A stretch of 64,000 bases of DNA from Artemisia argyi (lineage: Eukaryota; Streptophyta; Magnoliopsida; Asterales; Asteraceae), in assembly GCA_030686995.1 (NCBI GenBank), contig CM060691.1:90455055-90519054 (forward strand), in the 5' to 3' direction. The stretch's first letter is position 1. Each line of letters opens with the position of its first letter. This document shows positions 1 to 10,497 of this stretch, in pieces. Both the position numbers and the translations under genes were made by a program. The notes beneath the pieces are model-generated. The model made no database searches. It saw nothing but the letters and a program-made list of their open reading frames with translations, and was not told the DNA's origin.

Positions 1-261
1 AAAGGGCAACCTCCATCATCACCCTATGCAAATTGCCTACCCCACTCTCTCAACTTGGATCAAGTTACAAACCACACTCACTTTTGCCCTTGTTGCATCT
101 TCCTTCAAAAACAAATCCTCTACTTGAGTGAAGATATTTCTTGGATTGAATATCTTCTCACTCATCCTCATCCAATACCACCCTTAACTCGATACAACAT
201 AGTGAGATCCACCTCTTCTGCACCATACCCCACTCCATATCCCTCTCCATCAAACAACTAA
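1..261 (+). CDS. C-terminal end of a copia-element ORF (partial)
   Basis: The frame beginning at base 1 is open through a TAA at 259-261, so this is the last 86 codons of an ORF entering from the left edge; the first internal Met is at base 55. It is rich in Pro, Ser and Tyr near the end (TPYPSPSNN) with a small CPCC cluster. I do not recognise a domain. It lies about 490 bp upstream of the LTR of a SIRE/Maximus-like copia element, where those elements carry pol or an env-like second ORF, so a C-terminal retroelement fragment is the likely identity. It could also be a chance open frame. Confidence 0.4.
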   Translation, partial: KGQPPSSPYANCLPHSLNLDQVTNHTHFCPCCIFLQKQILYLSEDISWIEYLLTHPHPIPPLTRYNIVRSTSSAPYPTPYPSPSNN

Positions 262-746
262 TCTCTATGCTTATGTTCCCCTCAAGCAAATAAAACACTC
301 AACCATGGGTTGCAAGCAAGTCCAAGTGCTCTCTTCGGAAATATAGGACTATGTTGTTTCTTTTGTTTTATTCTAATCAATATGCTTCAAGCATATTGAA
401 TGTTGTAATGATGATCATTTCTATGATTGTCTCGTATATGCTTGAATGAATCTATTTTTATTTGCATAATTGTTGCTTTGCATATATATGTCTTGTTCTC
501 CTTACATATTTTTTGTAGCCAAGCTTTCCATAGCTCGTTTCCTTGGTGCTCTCAAATGAGGGGGAACATACATCAAGGGGGAGCTTTCTACCCGTTTAAC
601 TCCTTTTATGAAGCTTACTCGGTTTAACCTTTTTGATTTTACAAAAAAGGGGGAGAAGAGAATATTAAACTCTAAATTACTTGTCTAAAAATAAATTTTC
701 AGACCTAATGAGTTTAAGGTTTTGTAATCATCAAAAAGAGAGATAT
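1..746 (+). mobile_element. 3' internal end of a SIRE/Maximus-like Ty1-copia retrotransposon
   Basis: Downstream of the partial ORF are G-rich purine runs (AAAAAAGGGGGAGAAGAG near 644-660, then TCAAAAAGAGAGATAT just before the LTR), which resemble the polypurine tract ending this copia lineage. The LTR start TGTTGACATAAATAATGCC follows at 747. No RT, integrase or RNase H is visible; those would lie left of the window. Bases 262-640 hold no convincing gene. Confidence 0.6.
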
Positions 747-1111
747 TGTTGACATAAATAATGCCTAAAAACATTATTAACATATTATCAATACCTCTAT
801 GTTTTGATAATTACAAAACATAAACTCATTGAACTAAAATTTATGACGTAAACAAGTATTTAGTGATTAATATTCTCTTTATATCCAAATCACTTAAGGT
901 ATGTACAAACAAAGTGTTTATTGCAATCTATGATCAAAGGAAAAAATTTTCTAAGTCATTAGAACTCTTATAAAATGTCATAAACATTTTATATCTTTTA
1001 TAAAACATTTTTGGAATTAAATGAATATGTTTAAATCACTATAAATATATGATTTCAAATTTCCAACCAAAAATGGAAAATTTTATCCAGAAAAACCTTC
1101 CCCACAAGAGG

Positions 1112-1212
1112 ACAAACTACTCCAACGTTCTGGAGGGGTCGGCCCCCTTAATTCATAAGGCGGCCCCCTTAATTATTAAGGGGACCGGCCACGCTCCAGA
1201 ACAGTAGTTTGT
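1112..1212. repeat. Imperfect inverted repeat in copia LTR
   Basis: ACAAACTAC (1112-1120) pairs with GTAGTTTGT (1204-1212), GTTCTGGAG (1127-1135) with CTCCAGAAC (1194-1202), and the GC-rich GGCCCCCTTAAT segments pair further inside. The structure ends about 6 bp before the TATA box. Confidence 0.7.
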
Positions 1213-1217
1213 TCCCC

Positions 1218-1225
1218 TATAAATA
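1218..1225 (+). promoter_or_regulatory. TATA box of the copia LTR
   Basis: TATAAATA sits inside CCCCTATAAATACTAG, about 470 bp into the LTR, the usual position for the U3/R boundary of a long copia LTR. It is inferred to drive the copia transcript rightward. Confidence 0.6.
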
Positions 1226-1964
1226 CTAGTTCATTCCACAGATTTTTCTCACCTTTTGCACTCCTAAACTTTCTGTTCTAGATCTCCATTTCTATTCTCT
1301 TAATCCTTTGATCATACATACATAAATCTTTGTTTCAAAGTGATCCAAACATCATCCTCTCTAGTGCAAGAGAAGAATACTTCTATCCTTCAAGACAAGA
1401 AGTATTACAACTTGTTGTGACCTCCACATCCAAGTTGTTAGAGCATCATAAATAGTATCTATCTCTTTATATAATTAGTTGTGAATATTTGATAGTAAAT
1501 AGTTTAGCTAGGTATATAGATAGTGTGATTGGTTAGTAGTTTGTTGTGAAGGATAAGAGTTAGGAAGTAGCTTGTAGTGAAGGAGATTGGTGTGAAGTAG
1601 ATTGGTGTGAAGATTGATTGGTGTGAAGAGGTTGTGTAGAAGTTGTGATTAAGTTGTGACGAAGTTGTGGTGTGTACATTGGTGTGTAAGGTTTCCTCCG
1701 CCATAAGGGAGCTTGTTGACATAGTGAAGAAAACTCTCGAGTTAGGTGCTCGAATTAGGTGCTCGGGCAATGTTTTAGTGTGGGGGATTGATGAGTGTGT
1801 AAATACTCATCATTTTTACCTTTTCAGAGCTGCCAAAACATCTAAAAACACTCAATATTGTATCAAAATAGTGAAAATATCCCAGGAAAGTGTTTTACAT
1901 GTTTCAAATGCAAAATAATCAAAAACAGATGAAAAACGCATAAAGTTTGCATAATTGGCAGTTT

Positions 1965-2420
1965 TAGTCCCTCATCTTTCAAAAGTTGTCAAATCTAGTC
2001 CCTGGTTGTTCTAAAAACTTGAAAAAGTCACCAAAGGTCCTTTTAAATCAAAAAGTTACATAATTAGTCCTTTGGTACAAAGTTTCACAAAATTACAAGT
2101 TTAGTCCCTGTACTTTGCAAAATTGACGTAATTGGTCCCTGGGATATTAAAACTTTGAGAAAAACAAATTTTGTCCTTATACTAATCTTCTATGGCAGGT
2201 TTGGTCCTTGGTTGGAAAGTTTTGTAAAATTACATAATTGGTCCCTGAAGTTTCACAGTTTGGCAAAAATAGTCCCCGGGTATTTAAAAAGTGAAAAATA
2301 TCAAAAATACCCTTGTACTATTCATTTATGGCAACATAGGTCCTTATGATTACTTATGGGAATTTACATTTTCAGTCCCTATATTCTTCAAAATTACAAA
2401 ATTGGTCCTTATGTTACATA
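1965..2420 (+). repeat. Phased GTCCCT-type degenerate repeats in LTR U3
   Basis: About ten copies of (A/G)GTCC(C/T)T occur at intervals of roughly 25-60 bp, separated by AT-rich spacers with AAAATTACA or CAAAATT. The pattern recurs in LTR2 and LTR3 (about 9760-10205, 11460-11905 and 19263-19710). Confidence 0.6.
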
Positions 2421-2850
2421 AAACCAAACGGATCCTATTAGTATTACCCAATAATAAAACCAAGTCCAATCCAATAATCCCAACCCAATCCCACTTTCTC
2501 TGGCCCAACCACAAAAAGCCCACCCACGTTTTAATAACCCCAGGGTACACAGAAGTCAAACCCACCTTCCCTTTTCCCTCATTCCTTCCCAAAACCAGAA
2601 TACCACCCCTGGTATTTTCTCCCCCCCCCCTCTTGCACCACTTGCACTCTGCCACCACCACCCCTATCCCTCCATATCACACTTCCCCAAGAACCAATCA
2701 CACCCCCCCCCCACCCCTATGGCCCTAATCAGAAGCAATTGGCAAATTCCAATTTTCCCGCCAAAAATAATTAAGGGGCTATGACTCATCCTATGGTTCA
2801 ACTAGTTGTTGGGATATGATTAGTGGGACCCACAGAGCTCTACTTTGTCA

Positions 2851-2858
2851 CTATAAGA
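2851..2858 (+). promoter_or_regulatory. Candidate TATA box in element 1 LTR1
   Basis: CTATAAGA lies in TTTGTCACTATAAGAAG, about 1060 bp into the LTR and conserved in LTR2 and LTR3. If used, U3 is about 1.1 kb and R-U5 nearly 2.9 kb, which is very long. No transcript evidence is available. Confidence 0.4.
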
Positions 2859-5657
2859 AGAAAAAGATGGGCAAAGAAGTATTATCTAGTGTAGTATAGG
2901 AGTAGAGTAATATAGGTGATCGATTAGTGTAATTTACAAGTTTCTAATGTAATTCTAAGCTTTCAAGTTTTATTGTCAATGATTTCAGTGTAATGTAAAC
3001 CTACTTTGATCATCAATTTCAATTACAAGCTCATTTTCAGTTTTTATGCAATTTTTATTTAAAATCTTAATGTTCCTTAAATCAAGTTATAGCCTTAGCT
3101 CACTTGCACTTTGCTTAAAATTGTTCAAATGATATAGTCAATGAAAGTCAACTGATGTGATCAATGAAGTTCATGGGATAACTGGTTGGTAATTTGTGGA
3201 TCAGAAGTGGTTATAAGTCTATCTAAGGATAGGCTTTGGTGTGGATTGCTCCCTATTTCAGTTAGGGATTGGATTTGTAAGTTTTGTTGCACCTTTCCTA
3301 GTTTGAATATGAGTTTCATTAATTGTAGTTAAGATCTTTTGTCCATTGTTAATTACTGTTCTATTGCTTGTGATTGATCATAAATCAGTTGTAGTTGAGT
3401 ATTTGTGAATCTGTTCCATTATTCTAGTTCAAATGCTTATGTGACTGTCTCAATTTGCAAAAATCTAGTTAGGCATGTAATCCTAGTTTTTGTTGTTTAA
3501 AAGTGGAGTAATATTGTTCATTTGCACTTCATTTATACTCAGTACCTTAGTTAAATCTATAAGAGTGAGTGTAATAGTGTAAATCAGTGAGTTACTGTGT
3601 AAACTATCTAGTTTAGGGGTGTTTGGATTAGTATGGAATGCTGAGGTATTGATGTTATTTGGTTGTTGTTTTGGTATAAACAGGGTACCATAGTCCAATA
3701 TAGGTTAGTTAAAGCCAAAAATCCAGGCCGCCATTGGTAGAAAGTCAAATCATCAATCTTAGCCCCCTCACAGTCCACTGTGAGGAAATTAGAACCTATA
3801 GACCCTCATTTTAGCTTATTAATGGTAACTTTAGCTTAATTAAAGTTTATTATAGCTTATTACATCCTTATCAGTAGTTTAGATTCATCCAAAATCCATT
3901 TAAGTCAACTTTTCATAATTTCATCAAAAGTCAAATTGCATACCTTCAGATTTTTCCAAAAACTCCAAGATTTTTATAGAATTTAGTTTTAGGAATTAGG
4001 CTTTGATCTTTTGAGGTTTAGCAGCCCCCCACCTCATCTTTGGAGTCCCACATTGGTCTTATTTTTGTGAATTTTTTTGGTGGGCCCCACAACCCTCCAA
4101 AGAGGGCTGCAGGCTTACTGTTGTGCTCTGCTGCACAGAACAGTCACCCACCACCACCACTTGGTGGTGGTTTTCTGGCCACCACAGTGGTCCCCACACC
4201 TAGGTTTTGGGTTCTCCCAACCCCCCTCCTACCAGAGTTCAAACTTTGACTAATGGGTTGACCTAGGAACCAGTGGACCCCACCTGAATTGGCTACACAA
4301 GTTTGTCCCCTTTTTCAATTTCCAAACAAGAAGTGGTGTGCTTATTTTTAGCTTATTGACTTATTTTGTGGATCCCAAGTACTTATTCCTGCTCAAACAT
4401 GTTCACTAAACTCTTTGGAACCAGATTTTACCCTTGTGGGTCCCACTTAGGCCAGTTTTAACTCATTTCCTTGTTTGGTCAACTATCAAGGCTTTTAAGC
4501 TCTCAATAGCTTATTTTTTAAGTTATAAAAAGTTTGTTTTTACAAAAGTTTTCATTTTTAGGTATAAAACAAGTTTCCAAAAGAAAAATCCAAAAAAGTC
4601 AATTTAAAATTAAGTGATAGTTTCTATTTAATTCAATTTATCTTTTAATTTTCATTTTTAGATTTTTGTTAAGCACTTAGCTTTTTTATATTTTTATTAA
4701 TTACCTTTTATAGTAAAGTAAGTTTAGTAAATTTTTCAGATTTTTATTTTGTCATTTAGTATTAATTAGATTTAATATTAGTTTTCTTAATTATTAATTA
4801 ATATTAAGTATTAATTATCATATATAGTTTTTATAAAGCATAACCTAGTTTTTATATTTTTCCTAGCTCTAATATAATATAATAGACTTTTAAAAAATAT
4901 ATTTTTAGTTTCTACTATTCATTTTCCATTTTTCTTATTTTAATTATTTAAATTAGATTTAAGTTAATTAAAAGGTAATTAATTAGTGGATTAGCCTTAA
5001 ACATAATTTTTAGAAGATTTTATAATTTTGTAACATTCCTGTGATGGTTAAATAATTTATAAATTTTCTTATAATTTTCTAAGTTAATTTAGTATTAATA
5101 GTAATTTAAAATAGTTTAATTAGTTTAATTAAGTTAAATAGTTTTTAATTAATAATAAACTCATAAAAAGACAAAAATATTTATTTTTATTTTTTTATAC
5201 TTTCTTCAAGTTCTATTTTAAGTTTAGAAATTGTTTTTGCAAATTTTTAGTTTAATTTGTAATATTTATAATTATTAGTTAATTTAAATTAGATTTTAAT
5301 TATATTTTAATTAGTTTAATTAATTAAATAATATTAAAATAATCACTTTTACAATTTCATTTTCATTTTCTAATTTCTTTTTAAATTTCAAATTTCAAAA
5401 GTTTCAAAAGCACCCCCTGTAGTTTGTAATTCACCAAATCCCACTTTTCCAGTCTGTTACGTGATCTTAATTGTGAATTTGTGCATATACCTGTATATCT
5501 GATTTTTGTGAATATTATATCTATGTACAAATACCAAAATAACAGTAGCAAAATCAATTCTATATCATCTGGGCTATTGTCCTCAGTGCCACTCATTCCA
5601 AAACGATTTCAAATAACACCATTTCAATCTCGCTGGGACTTTAACGACCCGGGGACA

Positions 5658-5667
5658 CACTATACTA
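5658..5667 (+). promoter_or_regulatory. U5 segment antisense to tRNA-Asp A-box
   Basis: CACTATACTA is the reverse complement of TAGTATAGTG, the D-arm/A-box of plant tRNA-Asp(GUC) as I remember it, and an ACG follows at the matching distance. It lies 76 nt before the LTR end and is repeated in LTR2 (15161-15170) and LTR3 (about 22978-22987). Confidence 0.5.
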
Positions 5668-5748
5668 TCCACGGAGCATTGGGATAAGCTGTTTTTGACT
5701 AGTTGACCTTGGTCAATTATATCTGACGGTTTAGCCCCAATCAAAATT

Positions 5749-5767
5749 TGGCGCCGCTGCCAGGGAG
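5749..5767 (+). promoter_or_regulatory. Primer-binding site (tRNA-Asp)
   Basis: TGGCGCCGCTGCCAGGGAG follows the LTR end after 5 nt. It matches the complement of the tRNA-Asp 3' end (TGGCGCCGTTGCCGGGGAT, from memory) at all but three or four positions. Such PBSs are usual in Athila/Tat-type gypsy lineages. This fixes the + orientation. Confidence 0.85.
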
Positions 5768-6512
5768 GTTGTTGCGTGTTTTTAAAAATCGTTTTAAGTT
5801 TACTGGTTTTCAAAACCCTCCCTGTACAAATTTCACACAAATTTGTAAAAAGTTGTTGTAAAAAAAATATAATCATATCAAAAAAGTTCATTAACACTTT
5901 TCCTAAAGTGTTAAAAACACCAAAAAAATCAAAAACAACAAAACAAACTGTGAAGTTAAATTACTTCGTTTTCTTTAAGATTACAACCTGAAACAGTTGG
6001 TTTAAGGTAAGTTCTGACATTAAATTGCGAACTGAAGAGGAAACCTATTTACTTCCTCCCGCCAGCCTGCGAGTAATCTTAAAAGAACGATTTCGGTTAA
6101 CAAATCAGTTCCAAAAATATTTCTCAAGTTTTCTACACACACACCCATAAGCCTAAAGCAGTTTTTCAAATTAATAAATACATAAAATCTTACCACCGCA
6201 AACCAAGGCTGAACACCTACCAACTGGGGGTGTGGATATAATAATTTCCCAAACTTAAGATAAAAACTTGCCTTTGTATCCCTGTGAGTGGTGTACCTTT
6301 TTCAAAGAAGCCATTCGCTTGTGATTATTGGTTTAAGTTCACTGTGGTTTTGCCTCGAATTTGTTTTGTAAAGTTGTTTTTGGTGCATGTGCACTAAACA
6401 TGTTTCTCAAAAATACCAAAAATATTCACCTTTACCCTCTCACCTTTTTGATTCTTCATCCCTTTACCCTCTATCCTTTTGATTCTAACTTCTTTCACTT
6501 GTCCTGTAATTA
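5768..6512 (+). other. Element 1 leader region, no gene
   Basis: About 745 bp between the PBS and the gag-like ORF. I see AT-rich sequence with several short inverted repeats (for example ACACTTT..AAAGTGT near 5896-5914) and pyrimidine-rich stretches just before the ORF. It is probably a packaging/5' UTR region. Confidence 0.5.
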
Positions 6513-8806
6513 ATGGCATCTCTCGATGACGATTTCTTTGAACACAAGGCCTTTGAGATCAACATTGAAAAACTTCAGGCCTTGTCAAAAATGTCGAGAT
6601 GTCGTGTTGATTATGATGGACCATCGATTCCTATTCCCTCTCCGATGAGGGCAATGGAACGAGAAACCAGGGTGACAAAGGACCCTGTACTTTCCTCTAA
6701 CTATGGAAGTGCTAAATACGTCCAACCTTCGGTTTTCCAAAAATCTAAGCTCGCAATTGCTCCCAACCTTTCACGATATACGGTTATAAGCAAAAACCAA
6801 GAGCTTAGAGCTATGACTGAAAAGAACGACTTGCCTAATCTTCACATTCAAAAACCCGAGACCATAACGGAAGTGGTGGAAATTCCTAGCTCTAAGAGCA
6901 CACCACTTGTCCCACCTCCGGATTTTGTTCCTTGTGTAGGTTGTGGTGAGCCACTTTTTGGTTTTCCATGTCGTTGGTGTACATGTGTACAATGTGGTAA
7001 CGATATTTGAGACGGGAGTTGTTTGTTTTGTAGTTCGAGGAATTCATTTGCTTATGATCCTAACCAGAACTCATTCAACAACTCCTCAAATTTTTCCAGC
7101 TACCCATCACATTCATACGAGCAAGAATCATATTATCCAAATCTCAATAATGCTTCGTATCAAAATACACCAAGTCAGACTCAACAGTTTTTCTGTTGTG
7201 AGTATTGTGGTGGCCCACACTACAGCTCTGATTGTCAAAATAGGAATCAGTTTGTCTATGAACAGGTTCCTTGTAACAATCATGAATTTGGTTTTAACCA
7301 GCCCTGACAATACACAAACCCTCAACCACCGCCTCAGGACGAGTTAGCTAGAGCCGAATTGATTACTAAAATGATTATGAATCAAAATCAAGTCAACAAG
7401 ACCATTCAAGATAGTATAAATTGTCTTCAGGATTTGATTCTTAGAAAACAAAAGCCTCCTGTTAACTCATTTTATCTTGAGGATGAAAGTGATGAGGATG
7501 AACCATTTGAAGAGGTAAACCCTAAGGAAACTTCAGATATCTTGCCAATGGGGGACAAGGAAGTCAAAAGCAATCCTCTTGAGGAAATTGATAACCTTGT
7601 TCCAATCCCAAAGGTATCTGAGAAACCTTTTGATTCAACTTCAGTTGAAACTGTTTCAGTAGAAATACAGGGAGAAAAGAATATGATCGAATCAATAGCA
7701 GTAGAAATCATGGAACTTGTAGAAACCATGACTGCTAGTCCTTCTCAACTCCCTCAGTCTGCTGTTATCACACCCGAAGTTCACACTCACTCTCTGATCA
7801 TGGGGGATGAGCATCTTAGCACTGTTCCTAATAAGGAATCGGACGAATTCATAAAGTCTAGTGCTGAGAACCTTGTCCCAATCCCAGGAGAGTCACAGGG
7901 AACTTTTGATCATATGTGTGATATCCCTCCTCCTCTTGTCTTCCCGAATGATGATGTTGAGATGTTCTCCGATTCTAATGATGACGATTCGTTATCTTGC
8001 GGAGACATCAGTTATGTGGAAGATTTACCTTCTCAGCTAGTAAGCTTAGAAGAAGAGAATGATGAGATTGAAACTGAAATCAAAGATGAAGCACTTCGTG
8101 CAACATTACTGAAAGTCAATCTCCTCATTTATAAAATCGAGGCTTTCAAAATGAAACCTATTTCATCTCCTATCCCCATTAAGGATAGTGACATTTTCTC
8201 CGATGATCCTATTCCGGAGTTTGAAGCCTTTACTTTTGATCCTATGGGAGAGAAGATTAGTGGCAGTACCACTTCTCATTCTCATAATTCTCTCCCCGAT
8301 TATGAATCATTTACCTTCGATGAGTTCTCCGGTGAACTCACGCACATCAATCCCGAATATGATTCATTCACATTCGATGAGTTCTCCTGTGAACTCACTC
8401 ATATCACTACTCCTCCGGAGTATGTTAGCCCGGGGGAAATGCACTCAATCATGATAATTTACAAAATCCCACCCTCCCGCCCGGGATGTTTTCAAACCAA
8501 ACGAGCTTAACCTTTGAAATCCAAACTCAGGCTACGGAGCCTGATCTCGAGGAAGAAAATCTTATAAAGATTTTCATCATGGTTTTCTTCCTTTTCTTCA
8601 CCTATAGGGTGACTTTTCCTGTTCTTCACTCCTTCGGGAATGAAGACACTATCTTTGATCCCGGCATTTTCATGCATCATTATCTTGAGCCGGGTACTTA
8701 TCTCATCGGTGTGGAACTTTCACGTGCTTCATATGTTTGTCCAAACATCTTGAATGAAAGTCCGATGGTGATTATTTCTTCCAAATCATGCTTCCCCAAG
8801 GACTAA
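6513..8806 (+). pseudogene. Gag-like acidic zinc-knuckle protein of element 1, copy 1 (decayed)
   Basis: One reading frame runs from ATG 6513 to 8510 but is cut by two in-frame TGA codons (7008-7010 and 7305-7307). The last part (8486-8806) continues in another frame, implying a frameshift near 8486-8510. Visible parts: a basic N-terminal region; a cysteine-rich ribbon (CVGC..CRWCTCVQC); a CCHC knuckle with C-x2-C-x3-H-x4-C spacing at about 7197-7235; a long Asp/Glu/Ser-rich region with MGDEHL and ESDEFIKSS; a short tandem repeat built on SFTFDEFS; and a hydrophobic C-terminal segment containing HSFGNEDTIFDPG. From memory these phrases match abundant Asteraceae retroelement proteins often mis-labelled as reverse-transcriptase-domain proteins; no RT motif is present here. 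RNA binding is inferred from the knuckle. Confidence 0.7.
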
Positions 8807-9584
8807 TGAATTCGGGGTCGAGTCAAGCTAGCGACTCGGTAAACAAAAACAGTAGCATGCTTATAGGGTTTTCACCCTAAGTGTGGGGGAGTCACCCATG
8901 CTATGGTTACTTATGAAGTGAAAAACAAAATGGTGTTTTCCACGCTTAGCTTGTAATGTTGCCCTTTTACGTTCAAAATGTCGGCATAATAGCCGGGACT
9001 TTGAATATTGAGGACAATATTCATCCTAAGTGTGGGGGGGTATTTCGCTATTCTAGCGAATTTTACTATCTTATACCCCCATTTTTGACAAAAATTTTTC
9101 ACTAAAGTTCAAATTTTTTTGTGGTAATCAGTCCGCCAAAGTCTAAATGACAAATGGATTGGCTAGTCCAGGAGCAAACGGCTCTTGGTAAAGACATCTC
9201 AAACCCGTTGATGGCTTGCAATTTGCCAAAAATTGTATGGTTCCTCAACTCCCCATATCCCATAAAGCAAATGAGTTGGCTAGCCCACAAGATTATGGCT
9301 TGTGGTAAAGGCCGTGGAAAATCCATAATTGGTAATCAGCTCACCAAGATGTTGACTTAGTCCATCAAGATGCTGGCTAGTCCAGAAGCAAACGGCTTTT
9401 GGTAAAGACTAATCAAATCCGTTGACAGCTGGTGGTTTGCTCAAAATCACACGGTTATCAGGTGTGCCACAGTTCTTACACCTGGCTACTCCAGAAGTGA
9501 TGGCTTTTGGTAAAGAGATTTTCAAATCCATCAAGTTTTTCTCAAAAGATTGCTAGGGACTAGCAATGTTTTAGTGTGGGGGAT
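8807..9584 (+). repeat. Element 1 3' internal region with iterated PPT-like motifs and about 105 bp repeats
   Basis: Three copies of TAAGTGTGGGGG or TTAGTGTGGGGG occur at 8878-8890, 9027-9040 and 9571-9584; the last directly abuts the LTR and is the functional PPT candidate. Between them, four degenerate repeats begin near 9156, 9271, 9372 and 9482, built on TTGGCTAGTCCAGAAG..GGCTTTTGGTAAAGA..TCAAATCC. No credible gene. The region is repeated at 10507-11284 and 18310-19087. Confidence 0.65.
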
Positions 9585-10497
9585 TGATGAGTGTGTAAAT
9601 ACTCATCATTTTTACCTTTTCTGAGCTGCCAAAACATCTAAAAACACTCAATATTGTATCAAAATAGTGAAAATATCCCAGGAAAGTGTTTTACATGTTT
9701 CAAATGCAAAATAATCAAAAACAGATGAAAAACGTACAAAGTTTACATAATTGGCAGTTTCAGTCCCTCATCTTTCAAAAGTTGTCAAATCTAGTCCCTG
9801 GTTGTTCTAAAAACTTGAAAAAGTCACCAAAGGTCTTTTTAAATCAAAAAGTTACATAATTAGTCCTTTGGTACAAAGTTTCACAAAATTACAAGTTTAG
9901 CCCATGTACTTTGCAAAATTGACGTAAATGGTCCCTGGGATATAAAAACTTTGAGAAAAACAAATTTTGTCCTTATACTAATCTTCTATGGCAGGTTTGG
10001 ACCTTGGTTGGAAAGTTTGTTAAAATTACATAATTGGTCCCTAAAGTTTCACAGTTTGGCAAAAATAGTCCCCGGGTATTTAAAAAGTGAAAAATATCAA
10101 AAATACCCTTGTACTATTCATTTATGGCAACATAGGTCCTTATGATTACTTATGGGAATTTACATTTTCAGTCCCTATATTCTTCAAAATTACAAAATTG
10201 GTCCTTATGTTACATAAAACCAAACGGATCCTATTAGTATTACCCAATAATAAAACCAAGTCCAATCCAATAATCCCAACCCAATCCCACTTTCTTTGGC
10301 CCAACCACAAAAACCCCACCCACGTTTTAATAACCCCAGGGTCAACATAAGTCAAACCGACATTCCCTTTTCCCTCCTTCCTTCCCAAAACCAGAATACC
10401 ACCCCTGGTATTTTCTCCCCCCCTTGCACCACTTGCACTCTGCCGCCACCACCCTTATCCGTCCATATCACACTTCCCCAAGAACCAATCACATCCC
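9585..10497 (+). mobile_element. Element 1 LTR2, truncated first copy
   Basis: The first 913 bp of LTR2, cut at the duplication junction inside the C-rich tract. It shares private variants (CGTACAAAGTTTACATAA) with the second copy at 11285, so the duplication came after LTR2 acquired them. Confidence 0.8.

Larger units (their letters stand above)
747..1766 (+). mobile_element. Copia 3' LTR, left part (interrupted)
   Basis: The LTR starts with TGTTGACATAA at 747 and contains a promoter-like region (hairpin plus TATA). Its continuation is found more than 21 kb away at 23064-23730, because the element-1 composite sits inside it. The last 413 bp (1354-1766) are repeated, with several indels, at 23064-23471, so the two flanks overlap in LTR coordinates instead of meeting at one insertion point. 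Confidence 0.65.
1789..5743 (+). mobile_element. Element 1 LTR1
   Basis: 3955 bp, TGATGAGTGTG to CCCCAATCA. It has three zones: a 5' zone with phased GTCCCT motifs (about 1965-2420), a middle, and a very AT-rich 4500-5380 zone. A TATA-like CTATAAGAAG is at 2851. LTR1 carries private variants in its left part, but in its right part shares variants with LTR2. Confidence 0.85.

Noticed and set aside
2291..2728. 145-codon open frame in LTR1 and its copies
   Set aside because: Low-complexity Pro/Thr/Leu composition, altered by indels among the LTR copies, and located in the U3 repeat and C-rich zone.
4040..4249. 69-codon frame repeated in all three element 1 LTRs
   Set aside because: It is repeated only because the LTR is; it spans an inverted CCACCACCACCACTTGGTGGTGG segment and has no coding signature.
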